Assembly (NCBI GenBank): GCA_947306345.1
Contig: CAMZGG010000003.1
Location: 1 to 44,832, forward strand
Source: an uncultured Caryophanales bacterium
Lineage (GTDB): Bacteria > Bacillota_I > Bacilli_A > RFN20 > CAG-826
Direction: 5' to 3'
Length of the DNA stretch: 44,832 bases
The translations under genes and the position numbers were made by a program. Every line of letters begins with the position of its first letter. Position 1 is the first letter of the stretch. This document shows, piece by piece, positions 36,346 through 44,832 of the stretch. The notes under the pieces are model-generated. The model had not been told where the DNA came from. It made no database searches and was given only the letters and a program-made list of their open reading frames with translations.

Positions 36346-39300
36346 TTAGATGAGAATAGTTGCTCCATTAAGGAAGTTATCAATTCTTTCACCGTATTCT
36401 TTGAACGAGAAAGTATTGCTATAGATGTTATTATCAACGGCTGGATCTTTGCTTGTTTCATTAACTGGAACAAACATTTCACCACCGTTAGTAACCAAAG
36501 GATTACGGAGCGCTAATAAGTATTGATGCGCTTCGGTGAGATATAAGGCTTGAGCCATATGGGCGTTCTTGCTTGGTTCTTGACCCATCATTGCAAACTT
36601 CGCTTTGATTTGTTCGCGGTTAGCTTGTAATGAACTTGGAGTAGATGTAGAACTGATGTAATCAGTGGCATCAAGCATACCTTCTAAACCATCTCTTTCA
36701 ATCTTATTGAGTTCAGCGTAGTCGGTGATGTCTAAGGTAGAAGCATCATCGTTACCAAAGCTGAAGACGACATATTGATATGTTGGTTTACTTTCGAGTT
36801 TGGTGTATTGGTTTTCTAAGATGTTATTGAATAAGCCAGAGATAAATTCACTGACAATCGCGGAGCGTTTATATTCTGCTGGGTCAGCTGCACCATTAGC
36901 GTTATACGCACTTTCAACGATACCTAAGATTAAGGCTTTTTTAGCTTTGATTGTATTAACGTTATTATCGTTAAATGTTGAGGCATCGATTTGGCCATCC
37001 GTTAAATCAACGAGGTTCTTTAAGCCTTTGGCTTCAATTTGATATGTAATATCGACTTCATCTTGGAAGTAGTTTTCCATATGGACGATTGTGGATAAGG
37101 TAGAAATCTTATCTAAAGCCGTCTTAGCAGGAGTTAACTTATCAGCGTCTCTAGCGATATAGGCGGATAAATCATTACCTAAGGAGTTATAAAGCATAAT
37201 ACCTTGAGCGGAAACGTTATGACCGTCGATGACGTTATATTGCTTGTAAGTACCCACTTGTGAGGTGTTGAAGATATGTGATTGATAGACGAACTTCAAT
37301 AAGCCAGTTAAGCGCGCTTCACCTTCTGCGCCTTTAGCGAAGTCAGTCATATTGTTAACACTTGTGTTATATGTTTGTGTACCTTCGTTATAAAGAACAC
37401 TCATCACTTGATAGATGTTATCGATTTCACTACCTTCTGGAGAAGTAGCGTTAGCACCACCATAGACGACTTGACCTAAGCGGTAGTAAGCATAGTTAAC
37501 ATCGCTATAAGAAGTTAAGGTACCTAAGTTAATAGAAGTGAAACCATCTTTGATGAATTTTGGTAAAGCATCAGCGAGAATATCAGAACTATTCACCGCG
37601 GTTAACATATTCTTGATTTGGGTTGGTGAGAGTTTATCTAATTCGAATGATGAGACATCTAGAGATGAACCACTGCCCATATCAGCGGCGGTATTAGCAA
37701 GATTCATAATGGAATCAATTTCTTGATACCAGGCTGTACCTTGTGCGGTGTGATAGACGTTAGTAGAAACACCAGTATCATCCGCTCTAGTGATTTCTTT
37801 GATGCGTGTTTCTAACTTATTAGCGGCGCTACCATAGGTAGTAACATCGAGTTCATAAGTTGAATCATAAGCAAAGTCATCTAACTTCACGAATGTACAA
37901 ATCTTACTAATTAATTCTTCGAATAAGGTATGACCTGTTTCATATTTATTGGTGTAATAAACACCACTATAGTTTCTAGCAGGAGTATGGAATAAGTTAG
38001 AATCATGCATATCAACAAGGATGCTCTTTAAAGCACCACCAGTACCGGTTAAGGCCTTTAATGTTGCAGGATCTGACATTTCCTTACCATCACGTTGAGT
38101 ATTGAATTCTTGATAATCAGTTAATAAGGAAATAATCGCGGAGATATCGCTATTCAAATACTTCGCGTTATAGTCGACAGATGTTCTTTGAACATTGTTG
38201 TTGTAATAATAATGATAGAATGGGTCAACACGATTGAATTCAACGGTTTGTCCACCACTTGTGATACTTAATTGGTTATTTTCAATAAAGATGTTATAAA
38301 TAGCGTTTGGTAAGCAGTCATATAACAAGTTGGAATTATTGAGGTTATTGAATAATGTTTCAATGACATCGATATTTTCACTCTTATTCATATCCGCTTG
38401 TTCAATCGCGGTTGTGGCGTTGCCATCTTTATCCTTTAAAGAATATAAGGAATCAACGCAGTCCATAAGATTGTTAATTTCATTAACTTGCTTATTTCTT
38501 TCATCAGTAAAGTTATATGAGCCATCGCTGATTTGTTTATCGGTTAAGAAGGTTGATGTGACGAGATATTCAATCTTACCTTCTTTGGTTGTGTAGTTAG
38601 TGGCATTCGCGTCTTTAGGTGACTTATCGCCTAAATAGATGACATCCTTCACACTACTTTGTGAGAGCATGGAGTTGAATAAACCTTGGAAGGTGGTCAT
38701 GCTGTTGACTTTGCCTGAACCAGAACGATGGAAAACATAGGAACTATTGAAGTTAATAATTGCGGTCTTCATCTTATTTAAGAATTCACCTTGGTTCATC
38801 TTGGAGTAATCAAAGTCACTACCATTGATAACACCATTACTCTTGGCTTCATCAATGACTTCGTAGAAGCTCATTAACTTATCGAGTTCAGCCTGTCTAG
38901 CTGGTCGACCATGAGCGAAGTCCATCACTGGATATTCAGCATCAACGATGTAGATGTTATAGGAAGAAGAAGTGTTAAAGGCACTATAACCTGATAACAG
39001 GTTATCATCAGCGACACGATAGAAGTTATATAAGCAGATACGCAAGCAGCTTGTTTCGTTAATGGATGTAAGTAAACCATCAAGAACATTAATTGGTAAT
39101 TGGTTAAGTGGGATTTGTGTACCAGCATCTGGACCTGTGGTTCTCTTTTCCATAACGCGTAAAGCGTATGTCATGAACTTACAAACACGAGAGATTTCAT
39201 CAACTTCAAAAACATCATTATATGCGGCGATGAAATCATCACTAGCGAAGTAGGCTTCCCATTCGTTAGCTTTATAAGTTGTATTGAGGTCAGTTTCATG

Positions 39301-42300
39301 AGCGGCTAAGAAGGCAGCTTGTTTCACTGTGAAGTTTGTATAATCACACCAATCAGTTGGTAATGATTCATCAGTGTTGGCTTTGCCACCTAAATAGACG
39401 AAGTCACGATAGGCCATCATATGGGTATCGACTTCTGTACCATCTGGATTGTATTTAGCGGTGTATTCTTCGAAGTATTGGTCAGAGTTTGCGTTGCCTG
39501 GTTTAATACCCCAGCTTTCTTTCCAGTCCCAAGAAGCATTTTCACCTGGTTTTGGATCCGCTAATAAGTCATATTCGTTAGAGTTAACGTTGAACTTCAC
39601 CATGGCGTCACTAATCTTTTGATAGAACCAGGCACCAAATTGATAATGGGTTTGACCATATTCATCAATGTAAGTGAAGATACCACTATGTGATAATTGA
39701 TGGAGCATATCGTTAAGTTCAACGATATCGTGAAGCTTGGACATATCAAAGTTCGTTAGGAAGTTCTTGGCTTCGCTATCGTTTTCAGGAACTAAATTAA
39801 TGAGAGATGTTAATAAGTTAGCAATGGCTTGACCTTCTTCAGTCCAGTTAAGGATGTTACTGAAGGAGACGTTAGTGCCTTGGTCAATTAAGAAACCACT
39901 TAAGACATCACCAAACATATCATCTAAGAATGGTCCTAATGAGGTCTTAAAGATATAGGATTTATCAACGAGTTCGAAGAGTTTTGGCAAACCAACTTTA
40001 CCTTCACCTTCGTCTTTTAAGTTATATAAAGATGTTCTGGTTAAGCCATCTGAGAACATATCAGCGGCTTTCATAACATCGTGGTTAGCAATGTATTTAA
40101 TGATATTAGCAATGGCTTGGAATTCACCATTTTCACCAGTCCAACCATTATGGTCACCGACTTCACGCATTCTTTCTCTAGTAACGGTCAAGCCCATACT
40201 AGAAGTAAAGTTAAAGACAAAGCCTAATAAACCATAGAGATTCTCATTCTTTTCATACCAGTCACCTGGTTGTGGATCTGGATTGATAAGTGGGTTTTCA
40301 AAGATGAGCGTTAAGATATGGACTAAAGAATCCACGAGGGAATCATCTTTGAACTTATCCATTAAGTTAGCACCATCAAGAGAACCACTGAGTGAATAAA
40401 TGTTTGCCAAATCTTCCCAGCAGTTAAGTAATGAACCAAAGTCAGTAAAGAATGAACGTTGGTTGGCTGGTTTTTTAGCGTCATGGTTAATAGCGGAAAC
40501 GATGACTTGGCTACTTAAACCTAAATCATTCATGGTGTTAGCAACACTAGCATCCGCGATAAAGACCTTAATGATTGGAACGATTGCAGAATAGATTAAG
40601 TCAGAAGCATTCATCTTACTAATCGCGGACTTTAAGTGATTAATATGAACTTGCTTAATAGAGAAGAAGTTATTTGGATCTTCCATTAAGGAATTAAAGC
40701 CGTTTGGACTAGAAAAGGCTTCTAATAATTCAGTATCTTTACCTAATTCAGCGACAACGCTTAAGACAGCGTGGAATTCTTTCTTATAGTTAACAAGAAT
40801 CTTACCTTGGCTAAGTTTAGCCACGGCTTGATGGTAAGATAGCATATCATCATCAGTTAGGTTAGCGACAAAGTCTTTGAATAAATCCAAATCAAAGAGC
40901 ATATCTGTGATACGTGGTAAGGCTTTTTCAAAGAGCATCATATCGAATAAGCAGTAGTTTCTACCTTCAATACGTTGACCGTTATTAAATACTTTAGTAC
41001 GACCAGAACTATCAACATCCACTAAATCACCAGAAGCATTCATCTTACCAACAATTAATTCGGTAAAGTCATCAGCGTGTAATGAAATTACTTCTTCAAG
41101 TTTCTTAATGGTTTCACCTTCCTTAGGTGTATAGGTTCCCGCTTTAATGAGGACCGCTTTTAAGAAGTCACGGTCGATTGTGGCGGTTTTATGTAAGAAA
41201 TCAAACAAGACATATAATTCATAGCCCCATTTGAATTCACAGATTTCATCCCAAGAGACTGGTAAGTATTTTTCAACTTGGCCCGTTGTATCTGAAGATT
41301 GTAAGTAACTGACTAAAGCTGGAACAACACGGGATAAGAGTTTGGAGTTATCAAGTGTTCTAAAGACATTGAGTACTTCATCAAAGTTCGGTTTATAAAT
41401 GATTTCCTCAATGAAATCGACAGTATCTTGGTCTTTAAATGAACGGAATTCTTTACGACCAGCATCGTTAGTAACCACGAGAGAATCCATCACACCACTG
41501 TCGAATAAACAGTCAATCATGTCTTGAACGTTTTGAAGCTCGTTCTTCCATTCAACATCACTTAAGTCTAAAAGACGTGTTGGAATGTAGCCCTCAAGCA
41601 TTTCACTATTTAAAGCAATATCCGCGGCCAATGGGACAATGCTTGTTAATAAGTTAGATTTAGTTAAAACGGAGAAAGTTGAATCAATGATTTCCTTGGT
41701 TAATAACTGTGTAGCGTCATACGCAAATTGGCCGTTTTCATCTTTAGTGATACCTGAAGCACCGATAATTAATAAATTAGCGGCGTTAGATAATTCGCTC
41801 AATAAGCTGACTGAAACATCACCGCTGATACCAGTTGTGAATGTCGAGAATAATTTGGTATCAAATGTCATGCCGTTTTCATCCGCAGTCCAGTTGAATA
41901 AAATCTTAGCAAATAATGAGTTATTATATGCATCAACGAAGTTACCAACATTCATGACTGTTTCATTATCTGAATTTGGTTTGTTCTTTTGATAGGATTG
42001 GTTAAGTGTATTTACTAACGATGTTAAAGGCATGAAGAATAACGCTGTAGTAACAACGAATGTCACAGCGGTTTCTATCGCCCCTAGCCATCTGACTTTT
42101 ACTGTTTTTCTTACAAACTTTGGAATGAGATGTTGACCAATGGCAAACCAAGTAATGAATGAGAAAAGGTTACCAAAGATGAGAATTAAGATGATATCTA
42201 CGATAAACAAGACAATCTTGATAGCAGATTCTGCGATTGCAAACGCTAAATTAGTTAAACTAGATGGTTCAGCAGAAACACCGAATACGGTATATAAGCC

Positions 42301-42630
42301 TTTAACAAATTCCGTAGCGGTTTCTTTAACGGATGTCACTGGGACATAATAGACCATGGTTTCAATACCATCATCAAATTGTTTGATGTATAAGGAACCA
42401 TAAATGAACTGTGATAAATCAAAGTTTTCAACGAACTTACAAAATGGATCTAAAGTGACGAAGGCAATGATGATAAGGGATAGCATGAAAACCATGTTAT
42501 GAGTGGATTTCCATACACCGCGTTTTAATCCTCTGAACGCCGCACCGATAGTGCCACCGATAAAGATGATGAAAATCACCACAAGAGCGATGTTGAAGTA
42601 AGCTGTGATTTGGTTAATGTCAAATTGCAT
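36346..42630 (-). CDS. Giant membrane-anchored protein with CvpA-like N-terminus and degenerate helical repeats
   Basis: Function unknown; 2094 residues, one of the longest frames likely in this genome. Hydrophobic helices lie at about residues 11-31, 45-62, 130-160 and 180-203. The first, with GAAFRGLKRGVWKS after it, resembles the start of CvpA (colicin V production) proteins. The remaining 1890 residues are soluble, rich in Asn, Asp, Ser, Thr and Tyr, and predicted to be outside the membrane. A loose motif (hydrophobic-hydrophobic-x-x-h-x-x-S-x-L/I-L/F, often P eight or nine residues later) recurs near residues 325, 429, 676, 891, 1194, 1433, 1544, 1682 and 1785. No sorting motif is at the C-terminus (NGATILI). 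It heads a six-gene operon and ends one base before the next ATG. Confidence 0.9.
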   Translation of the reverse strand: MQFDINQITAYFNIALVVIFIIFIGGTIGAAFRGLKRGVWKSTHNMVFMLSLIIIAFVTLDPFCKFVENFDLSQFIYGSLYIKQFDDGIETMVYYVPVTSVKETATEFVKGLYTVFGVSAEPSSLTNLAFAIAESAIKIVLFIVDIILILIFGNLFSFITWFAIGQHLIPKFVRKTVKVRWLGAIETAVTFVVTTALFFMPLTSLVNTLNQSYQKNKPNSDNETVMNVGNFVDAYNNSLFAKILFNWTADENGMTFDTKLFSTFTTGISGDVSVSLLSELSNAANLLIIGASGITKDENGQFAYDATQLLTKEIIDSTFSVLTKSNLLTSIVPLAADIALNSEMLEGYIPTRLLDLSDVEWKNELQNVQDMIDCLFDSGVMDSLVVTNDAGRKEFRSFKDQDTVDFIEEIIYKPNFDEVLNVFRTLDNSKLLSRVVPALVSYLQSSDTTGQVEKYLPVSWDEICEFKWGYELYVLFDFLHKTATIDRDFLKAVLIKAGTYTPKEGETIKKLEEVISLHADDFTELIVGKMNASGDLVDVDSSGRTKVFNNGQRIEGRNYCLFDMMLFEKALPRITDMLFDLDLFKDFVANLTDDDMLSYHQAVAKLSQGKILVNYKKEFHAVLSVVAELGKDTELLEAFSSPNGFNSLMEDPNNFFSIKQVHINHLKSAISKMNASDLIYSAIVPIIKVFIADASVANTMNDLGLSSQVIVSAINHDAKKPANQRSFFTDFGSLLNCWEDLANIYSLSGSLDGANLMDKFKDDSLVDSLVHILTLIFENPLINPDPQPGDWYEKNENLYGLLGFVFNFTSSMGLTVTRERMREVGDHNGWTGENGEFQAIANIIKYIANHDVMKAADMFSDGLTRTSLYNLKDEGEGKVGLPKLFELVDKSYIFKTSLGPFLDDMFGDVLSGFLIDQGTNVSFSNILNWTEEGQAIANLLTSLINLVPENDSEAKNFLTNFDMSKLHDIVELNDMLHQLSHSGIFTYIDEYGQTHYQFGAWFYQKISDAMVKFNVNSNEYDLLADPKPGENASWDWKESWGIKPGNANSDQYFEEYTAKYNPDGTEVDTHMMAYRDFVYLGGKANTDESLPTDWCDYTNFTVKQAAFLAAHETDLNTTYKANEWEAYFASDDFIAAYNDVFEVDEISRVCKFMTYALRVMEKRTTGPDAGTQIPLNQLPINVLDGLLTSINETSCLRICLYNFYRVADDNLLSGYSAFNTSSSYNIYIVDAEYPVMDFAHGRPARQAELDKLMSFYEVIDEAKSNGVINGSDFDYSKMNQGEFLNKMKTAIINFNSSYVFHRSGSGKVNSMTTFQGLFNSMLSQSSVKDVIYLGDKSPKDANATNYTTKEGKIEYLVTSTFLTDKQISDGSYNFTDERNKQVNEINNLMDCVDSLYSLKDKDGNATTAIEQADMNKSENIDVIETLFNNLNNSNLLYDCLPNAIYNIFIENNQLSITSGGQTVEFNRVDPFYHYYYNNNVQRTSVDYNAKYLNSDISAIISLLTDYQEFNTQRDGKEMSDPATLKALTGTGGALKSILVDMHDSNLFHTPARNYSGVYYTNKYETGHTLFEELISKICTFVKLDDFAYDSTYELDVTTYGSAANKLETRIKEITRADDTGVSTNVYHTAQGTAWYQEIDSIMNLANTAADMGSGSSLDVSSFELDKLSPTQIKNMLTAVNSSDILADALPKFIKDGFTSINLGTLTSYSDVNYAYYRLGQVVYGGANATSPEGSEIDNIYQVMSVLYNEGTQTYNTSVNNMTDFAKGAEGEARLTGLLKFVYQSHIFNTSQVGTYKQYNVIDGHNVSAQGIMLYNSLGNDLSAYIARDADKLTPAKTALDKISTLSTIVHMENYFQDEVDITYQIEAKGLKNLVDLTDGQIDASTFNDNNVNTIKAKKALILGIVESAYNANGAADPAEYKRSAIVSEFISGLFNNILENQYTKLESKPTYQYVVFSFGNDDASTLDITDYAELNKIERDGLEGMLDATDYISSTSTPSSLQANREQIKAKFAMMGQEPSKNAHMAQALYLTEAHQYLLALRNPLVTNGGEMFVPVNETSKDPAVDNNIYSNTFSFKEYGERIDNFLNGATILI

Positions 42631-42647
42631 GATTTATAATACCTTCG

Positions 42648-42664
42648 ATAACTTTGTAAGTTAT
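42648..42664. repeat. Inverted repeat in the divergent promoter region
   Basis: ATAACTT and AAGTTAT flank TGT, between the giant gene (minus) and the CPBP gene (plus). It starts 18 bp from the giant gene's ATG. It is placed to act as a shared operator. Confidence 0.4.
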
Positions 42665-42690
42665 TGCTATAATTACATCTGTCTTTAGTG

Positions 42691-42696
42691 TATAAT
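42691..42696 (+). promoter_or_regulatory. -10 element for the CPBP-TraX-trxA run
   Basis: A perfect TATAAT 23 bp upstream of the ATG at 42720; the -35 is not clear (TTGCTA at 42664-42669 is too far at 21 nt). AGGA at 42706-42709 is the likely ribosome site. Confidence 0.4.
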
Positions 42697-42719
42697 TTTT
42701 TCATTAGGATTGAAAGTAA

Positions 42720-43532
42720 ATGTTATTTAAAGATATTAAATGCCCTAATTGTGAGGCTTATCATGATCCGACACTAGAAAAGTGTCCAGAGTGCAATAAT
42801 AGTAATGAATTATTCAAGCTAAATAGAGTGCCAAAAAGGGTTGTTTTTTTACACCCTATTTGCCAAGTAGCGATGTTCATCATTGGTTTTGCCTACGCCG
42901 GAATGTATTTAGCGGAATTATTTTTTGCTTCTTTTATCAGAGTAATGGATGCTGATAATATCTACAAATCCACCCTCTTAATGACTTGCACATATCTTTT
43001 GATGTTTGTTTGTTTGATGGCAGTTCCACTATTCTCTAGAAGAAAGTTGTTCTTTGGTAAGTTCACTAATGGTATCGACTATATTTATGGTCTTGCTTAT
43101 GCCATCACTGTTCTAGCAGCAGGCGCTTTACTTAACGCTCTTATTTCAATTGCTCATACACCAGCGGATAATGTTAATCAAACTAACGTAGAATTGATAG
43201 CGACAAATTATCCTCTAGTTGGCATTTTTATCATGGGCATTATTGGACCTATTTGTGAAGAGTTAACATATCGTGTTGGCCTATATTCATTTTTAAGAAG
43301 AATTAATAAATATTTAGCGTTTGCTTTAACCATGTTCTTCTTTGCAATGATTCACTTTACATTTGATGCCGCTAACATGGTTGAAGAGCTCTGGTCTTTC
43401 CCAAGTTATTTACTCTCAGGTTTTTTACTAACACTAGCGTATGAACATCGCGGTCCTGCCTGTTCTATTACCGCTCACGTGTCTTATAATTTGATTGCCT
43501 TAATGATGGTAATGGTACAATCTAATGGATAA
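42720..43532 (+). CDS. CPBP-family membrane protease with zinc ribbon
   Basis: Likely an intramembrane metalloprotease of the CAAX/Abi (CPBP) family. The 270 residues open with a zinc ribbon (C8, C11, C22, C25) and continue with about eight membrane helices. CPBP motifs are EELTYR (180-185), MIHF with H212, and HVSYN (253-257). The zinc ribbon is an addition to the core CPBP layout. The gene overlaps the next by eight bases. Members act in immunity to bacteriocins, in prenyl-protein processing or in surface anchoring; the role here is unknown. Confidence 0.88.
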   Translation: MLFKDIKCPNCEAYHDPTLEKCPECNNSNELFKLNRVPKRVVFLHPICQVAMFIIGFAYAGMYLAELFFASFIRVMDADNIYKSTLLMTCTYLLMFVCLMAVPLFSRRKLFFGKFTNGIDYIYGLAYAITVLAAGALLNALISIAHTPADNVNQTNVELIATNYPLVGIFIMGIIGPICEELTYRVGLYSFLRRINKYLAFALTMFFFAMIHFTFDAANMVEELWSFPSYLLSGFLLTLAYEHRGPACSITAHVSYNLIALMMVMVQSNG

Positions 43533-44409
43533 TAATCGTAGATTTCCTTTATTCTTGAGTGGTTTTTGGCTAAAGATTATCGCCATTATTACTATGACAA
43601 TTGATCACATCGGTGTGATGTTTGACGTGGTACCTTGCCGTTATATTGGTCGATTAGCTTTGCCACTTTTCTGTTTAATGATTGCAGAAGGTGTTTTACA
43701 CACTAAAAACTTTAAGAAATATGCCTTAAGACTTGGCATTATGGCTAGCGCTATATCGATTATTATTATCGGTTCAGAAGTCATTCCAATCTTCCAACAA
43801 ATGCATTTAGGATTACGTTACGAAGGTGTGATTTTTCTTGACCTACTTTTAGGTGCTCTAGCGGTCTATTGCTTGATGAACAAAAGATGGTATATCAAAC
43901 TATTAGCAATATTACCATTTGCCTATGGCGTTGCCTCGTTTATCGCGATGTCGTTTGATGAATGCGGCTGCTTTGGTGAAGTCCTTTGGTTCCCATATTT
44001 CTTGCGCACACAATATGGATGGTACGGCATAGCCTTAATTGTGGGCTTCTATTTAGCACATCTTCTTACTGGTCTATTCTTTAAGAAACAAAGCACTATT
44101 TCTGGTATCGATGCTGAATCATATAAAGGTACACGCACTGAACAAATTGCTTTTAATCTTATTTCCGCTTTAGTTTTAGCGGTCATTACTGTTATCTATT
44201 ACGTTATTTATTTCGTCATGAGCCAACACATGTATATGAGTGTGATTTATGTTGTGCAATTATACTCAATTATTAGCGGAGCGTTTATTTTGCTTTATAA
44301 CGGAAGGCGCGGATATAATAAAAAATGGTTCCAGTATGGATGCTATATCTACTATCCATTACACCTGGCCATCATTGCCACTATTGCCGTAATAGTGTCG
44401 TCATTATAG
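43525..44409 (+). CDS. TraX-family integral membrane protein
   Basis: The 294 residues show the TraX-family start (LKIIAIITMTIDHIGVMF, RYIGRLALPLFCLMIAEG) and end (YNGRRGYNKKW, YYPLHLAIIATIA). About eight to nine helices are present. TraX was named for pilin N-acetylation on the F plasmid, but chromosomal relatives are common in Firmicutes and have no known substrate; the related acyltransferase-3 topology suggests acyl transfer at the membrane. Its start overlaps the CPBP stop by eight bases, so both are cotranslated. Confidence 0.88.
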   Translation: MDNNRRFPLFLSGFWLKIIAIITMTIDHIGVMFDVVPCRYIGRLALPLFCLMIAEGVLHTKNFKKYALRLGIMASAISIIIIGSEVIPIFQQMHLGLRYEGVIFLDLLLGALAVYCLMNKRWYIKLLAILPFAYGVASFIAMSFDECGCFGEVLWFPYFLRTQYGWYGIALIVGFYLAHLLTGLFFKKQSTISGIDAESYKGTRTEQIAFNLISALVLAVITVIYYVIYFVMSQHMYMSVIYVVQLYSIISGAFILLYNGRRGYNKKWFQYGCYIYYPLHLAIIATIAVIVSSL

Positions 44410-44421
44410 GAGGTAGTAACT

Positions 44422-44724
44422 ATGTTAAAACATGTTAATAATCGTGATGAATTTAATGAATTAATTAAAGAAGGTACTGTCTTAGTGGACTTCTTTGCTA
44501 CATGGTGTGGTCCATGTAAGATGCTTTCCCCTGTTTTAGAGGAATTAAGCGAAGAAAGTGACGTCCTCATTGTCAAAGTCGATGTCGATGAAGCTGGTCC
44601 TTTAGCCGCCCAATATGGTATTCAAGCTGTCCCAACACTTATGCTCTTTAAAAACGGTCAACGTGTTGATGTCAGAATGGGCTATCAAAACAAAAACCAA
44701 TTATTAGCTTTCATTAATCAATAG
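44422..44724 (+). CDS. trxA: Thioredoxin
   Basis: Cytoplasmic disulfide reductase. The 100 residues carry the active site WCGPC (28-32), FFAT before it, the cis-proline segment VPTLMLF, and a final Gly in the expected loop (MGYQNKNQLLAF). A strong AGGAGG site precedes the ATG, 12 bp after the TraX stop. Length and motifs are standard. Confidence 0.96.
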   Translation: MLKHVNNRDEFNELIKEGTVLVDFFATWCGPCKMLSPVLEELSEESDVLIVKVDVDEAGPLAAQYGIQAVPTLMLFKNGQRVDVRMGYQNKNQLLAFINQ

Positions 44725-44728
44725 TTTA

Positions 44729-44758
44729 TTGAAATGTTTAGTGGGGATGATATATAAT
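44729..44758 (+). promoter_or_regulatory. Promoter of the tRNA-Gly gene
   Basis: TTGAAA (44729-44734), an 18-nt spacer and a perfect TATAAT (44753-44758). The predicted start is about six bases before the tRNA. Confidence 0.7.
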
Positions 44759-44770
44759 CATTCTCGCTAC

Positions 44771-44832
44771 GCAAGTGTAGTTCAGTGGTAGAACATCAGC
44801 CTTCCAAGCTGATTATGCGGGTTCGATTCCCG
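44771..44832 (+). tRNA. tRNA-Gly (anticodon TCC), cut by the right edge
   Basis: The acceptor strand begins GCAAGTG, followed by TA and the D-arm GTTC/GAAC, anticodon stem TCAGC/GCTGA with loop CTTCCAA (anticodon TCC at 44803-44805), and the T-arm CGGG-TTCGATT-CCCG. The last bases of the T stem and the 3' acceptor strand lie outside the window. It reads GGA/GGG codons. Confidence 0.95.

Noticed and set aside
36346-36485. Long N-terminal extension of the YigZ-like gene
   Set aside because: It would lie entirely within the giant gene, and the family's conserved part starts after the ATG at 36344.
41639-41992. Plus-strand frame of 117 codons inside the giant gene
   Set aside because: Antisense frame without start signals; the giant frame is continuous on the other strand.
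36346-42630. DNA-level tandem repeats or a CRISPR-like array in the giant gene
   Set aside because: The repetition is visible only at protein level and is degenerate; no direct DNA repeats with regular spacers were found.

Overview
The window looks like a chromosomal segment from an AT-rich, low-GC Gram-positive bacterium (Bacillota, probably an uncultured gut-type Bacilli, Erysipelotrichia or Mollicutes-related lineage). The main reason is gene order. From gmk to rpmB the window keeps the Bacillus subtilis block rqcH / gmk / priA / rsmB / rlmN / prpC / prkC / rsgA / rpe / rpmB. Tryptophan is read from TGG and TGA is used as a stop (rsgA and the genes ending at 30613 and 31268), so the standard bacterial code applies and not the mycoplasma code. 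No gene-free stretch exceeds 300 bases. I see no CRISPR array, intact insertion sequence, rRNA or phage gene.

Layout. (1) 1-5193, minus strand: glycogen synthesis cassette glgC-glgD-glgA followed by leuS, which runs off the left edge. (2) 5289-6145: a small membrane protein gene and rpmB on the plus strand, with terminators. (3) 6142-17739, minus strand: a putative 3-methyl-branch gene (312 aa, unknown), gmk, priA, a DUF1904-like gene, an rsmB-like gene, rlmN, prpC, prkC, rsgA, rpe, a membrane protein and a lipoprotein, most of them overlapping or a few bases apart and ending at a shared terminator near 6130. (4) 17914-19287: rqcH (ribosome rescue) on the plus strand, meeting trmL stop to stop. 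(5) 19284-28744, minus strand: pncA, then a PPi-type phosphofructokinase, the complete F1Fo ATP synthase atpIBEFHAGDC, ppa and trmL as one tightly packed run. (6) 28914-30557, plus strand: a TGS-domain nucleoside kinase with a promoter and a strong terminator. (7) 31076-42630, minus strand: a six-gene run headed by a 2094-residue membrane-anchored repeat protein followed by a YigZ-like gene, mrp, a Xaa-Pro peptidase, glpK and a DUF5677-like gene, closed by a terminator; then a separate two-gene unit with a 47-aa product and a small membrane protein. (8) 42720-44832, plus strand: a zinc-ribbon CPBP protease, a TraX-family membrane protein, trxA and a tRNA-Gly cut by the right edge.

How it fits together. 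The window is mostly core metabolism and translation. Energy genes stand out: the ATP synthase c subunit carries two membrane carboxylates plus Na+-type side chains, which suggests a sodium-coupled rotor, and the operon is bracketed by two pyrophosphate enzymes (PPi-PFK at the head, soluble pyrophosphatase near the tail). Several core proteins are trimmed or altered: RsmB has lost its recognisable SAM and catalytic motifs, RqcH lacks the HhH region but keeps its D97-R98 pair, PrkC has no membrane segment or PASTA domains, and YigZ has only its N-terminal domain. The most novel object is the giant CvpA-like, helical-repeat protein cotranscribed with housekeeping genes.
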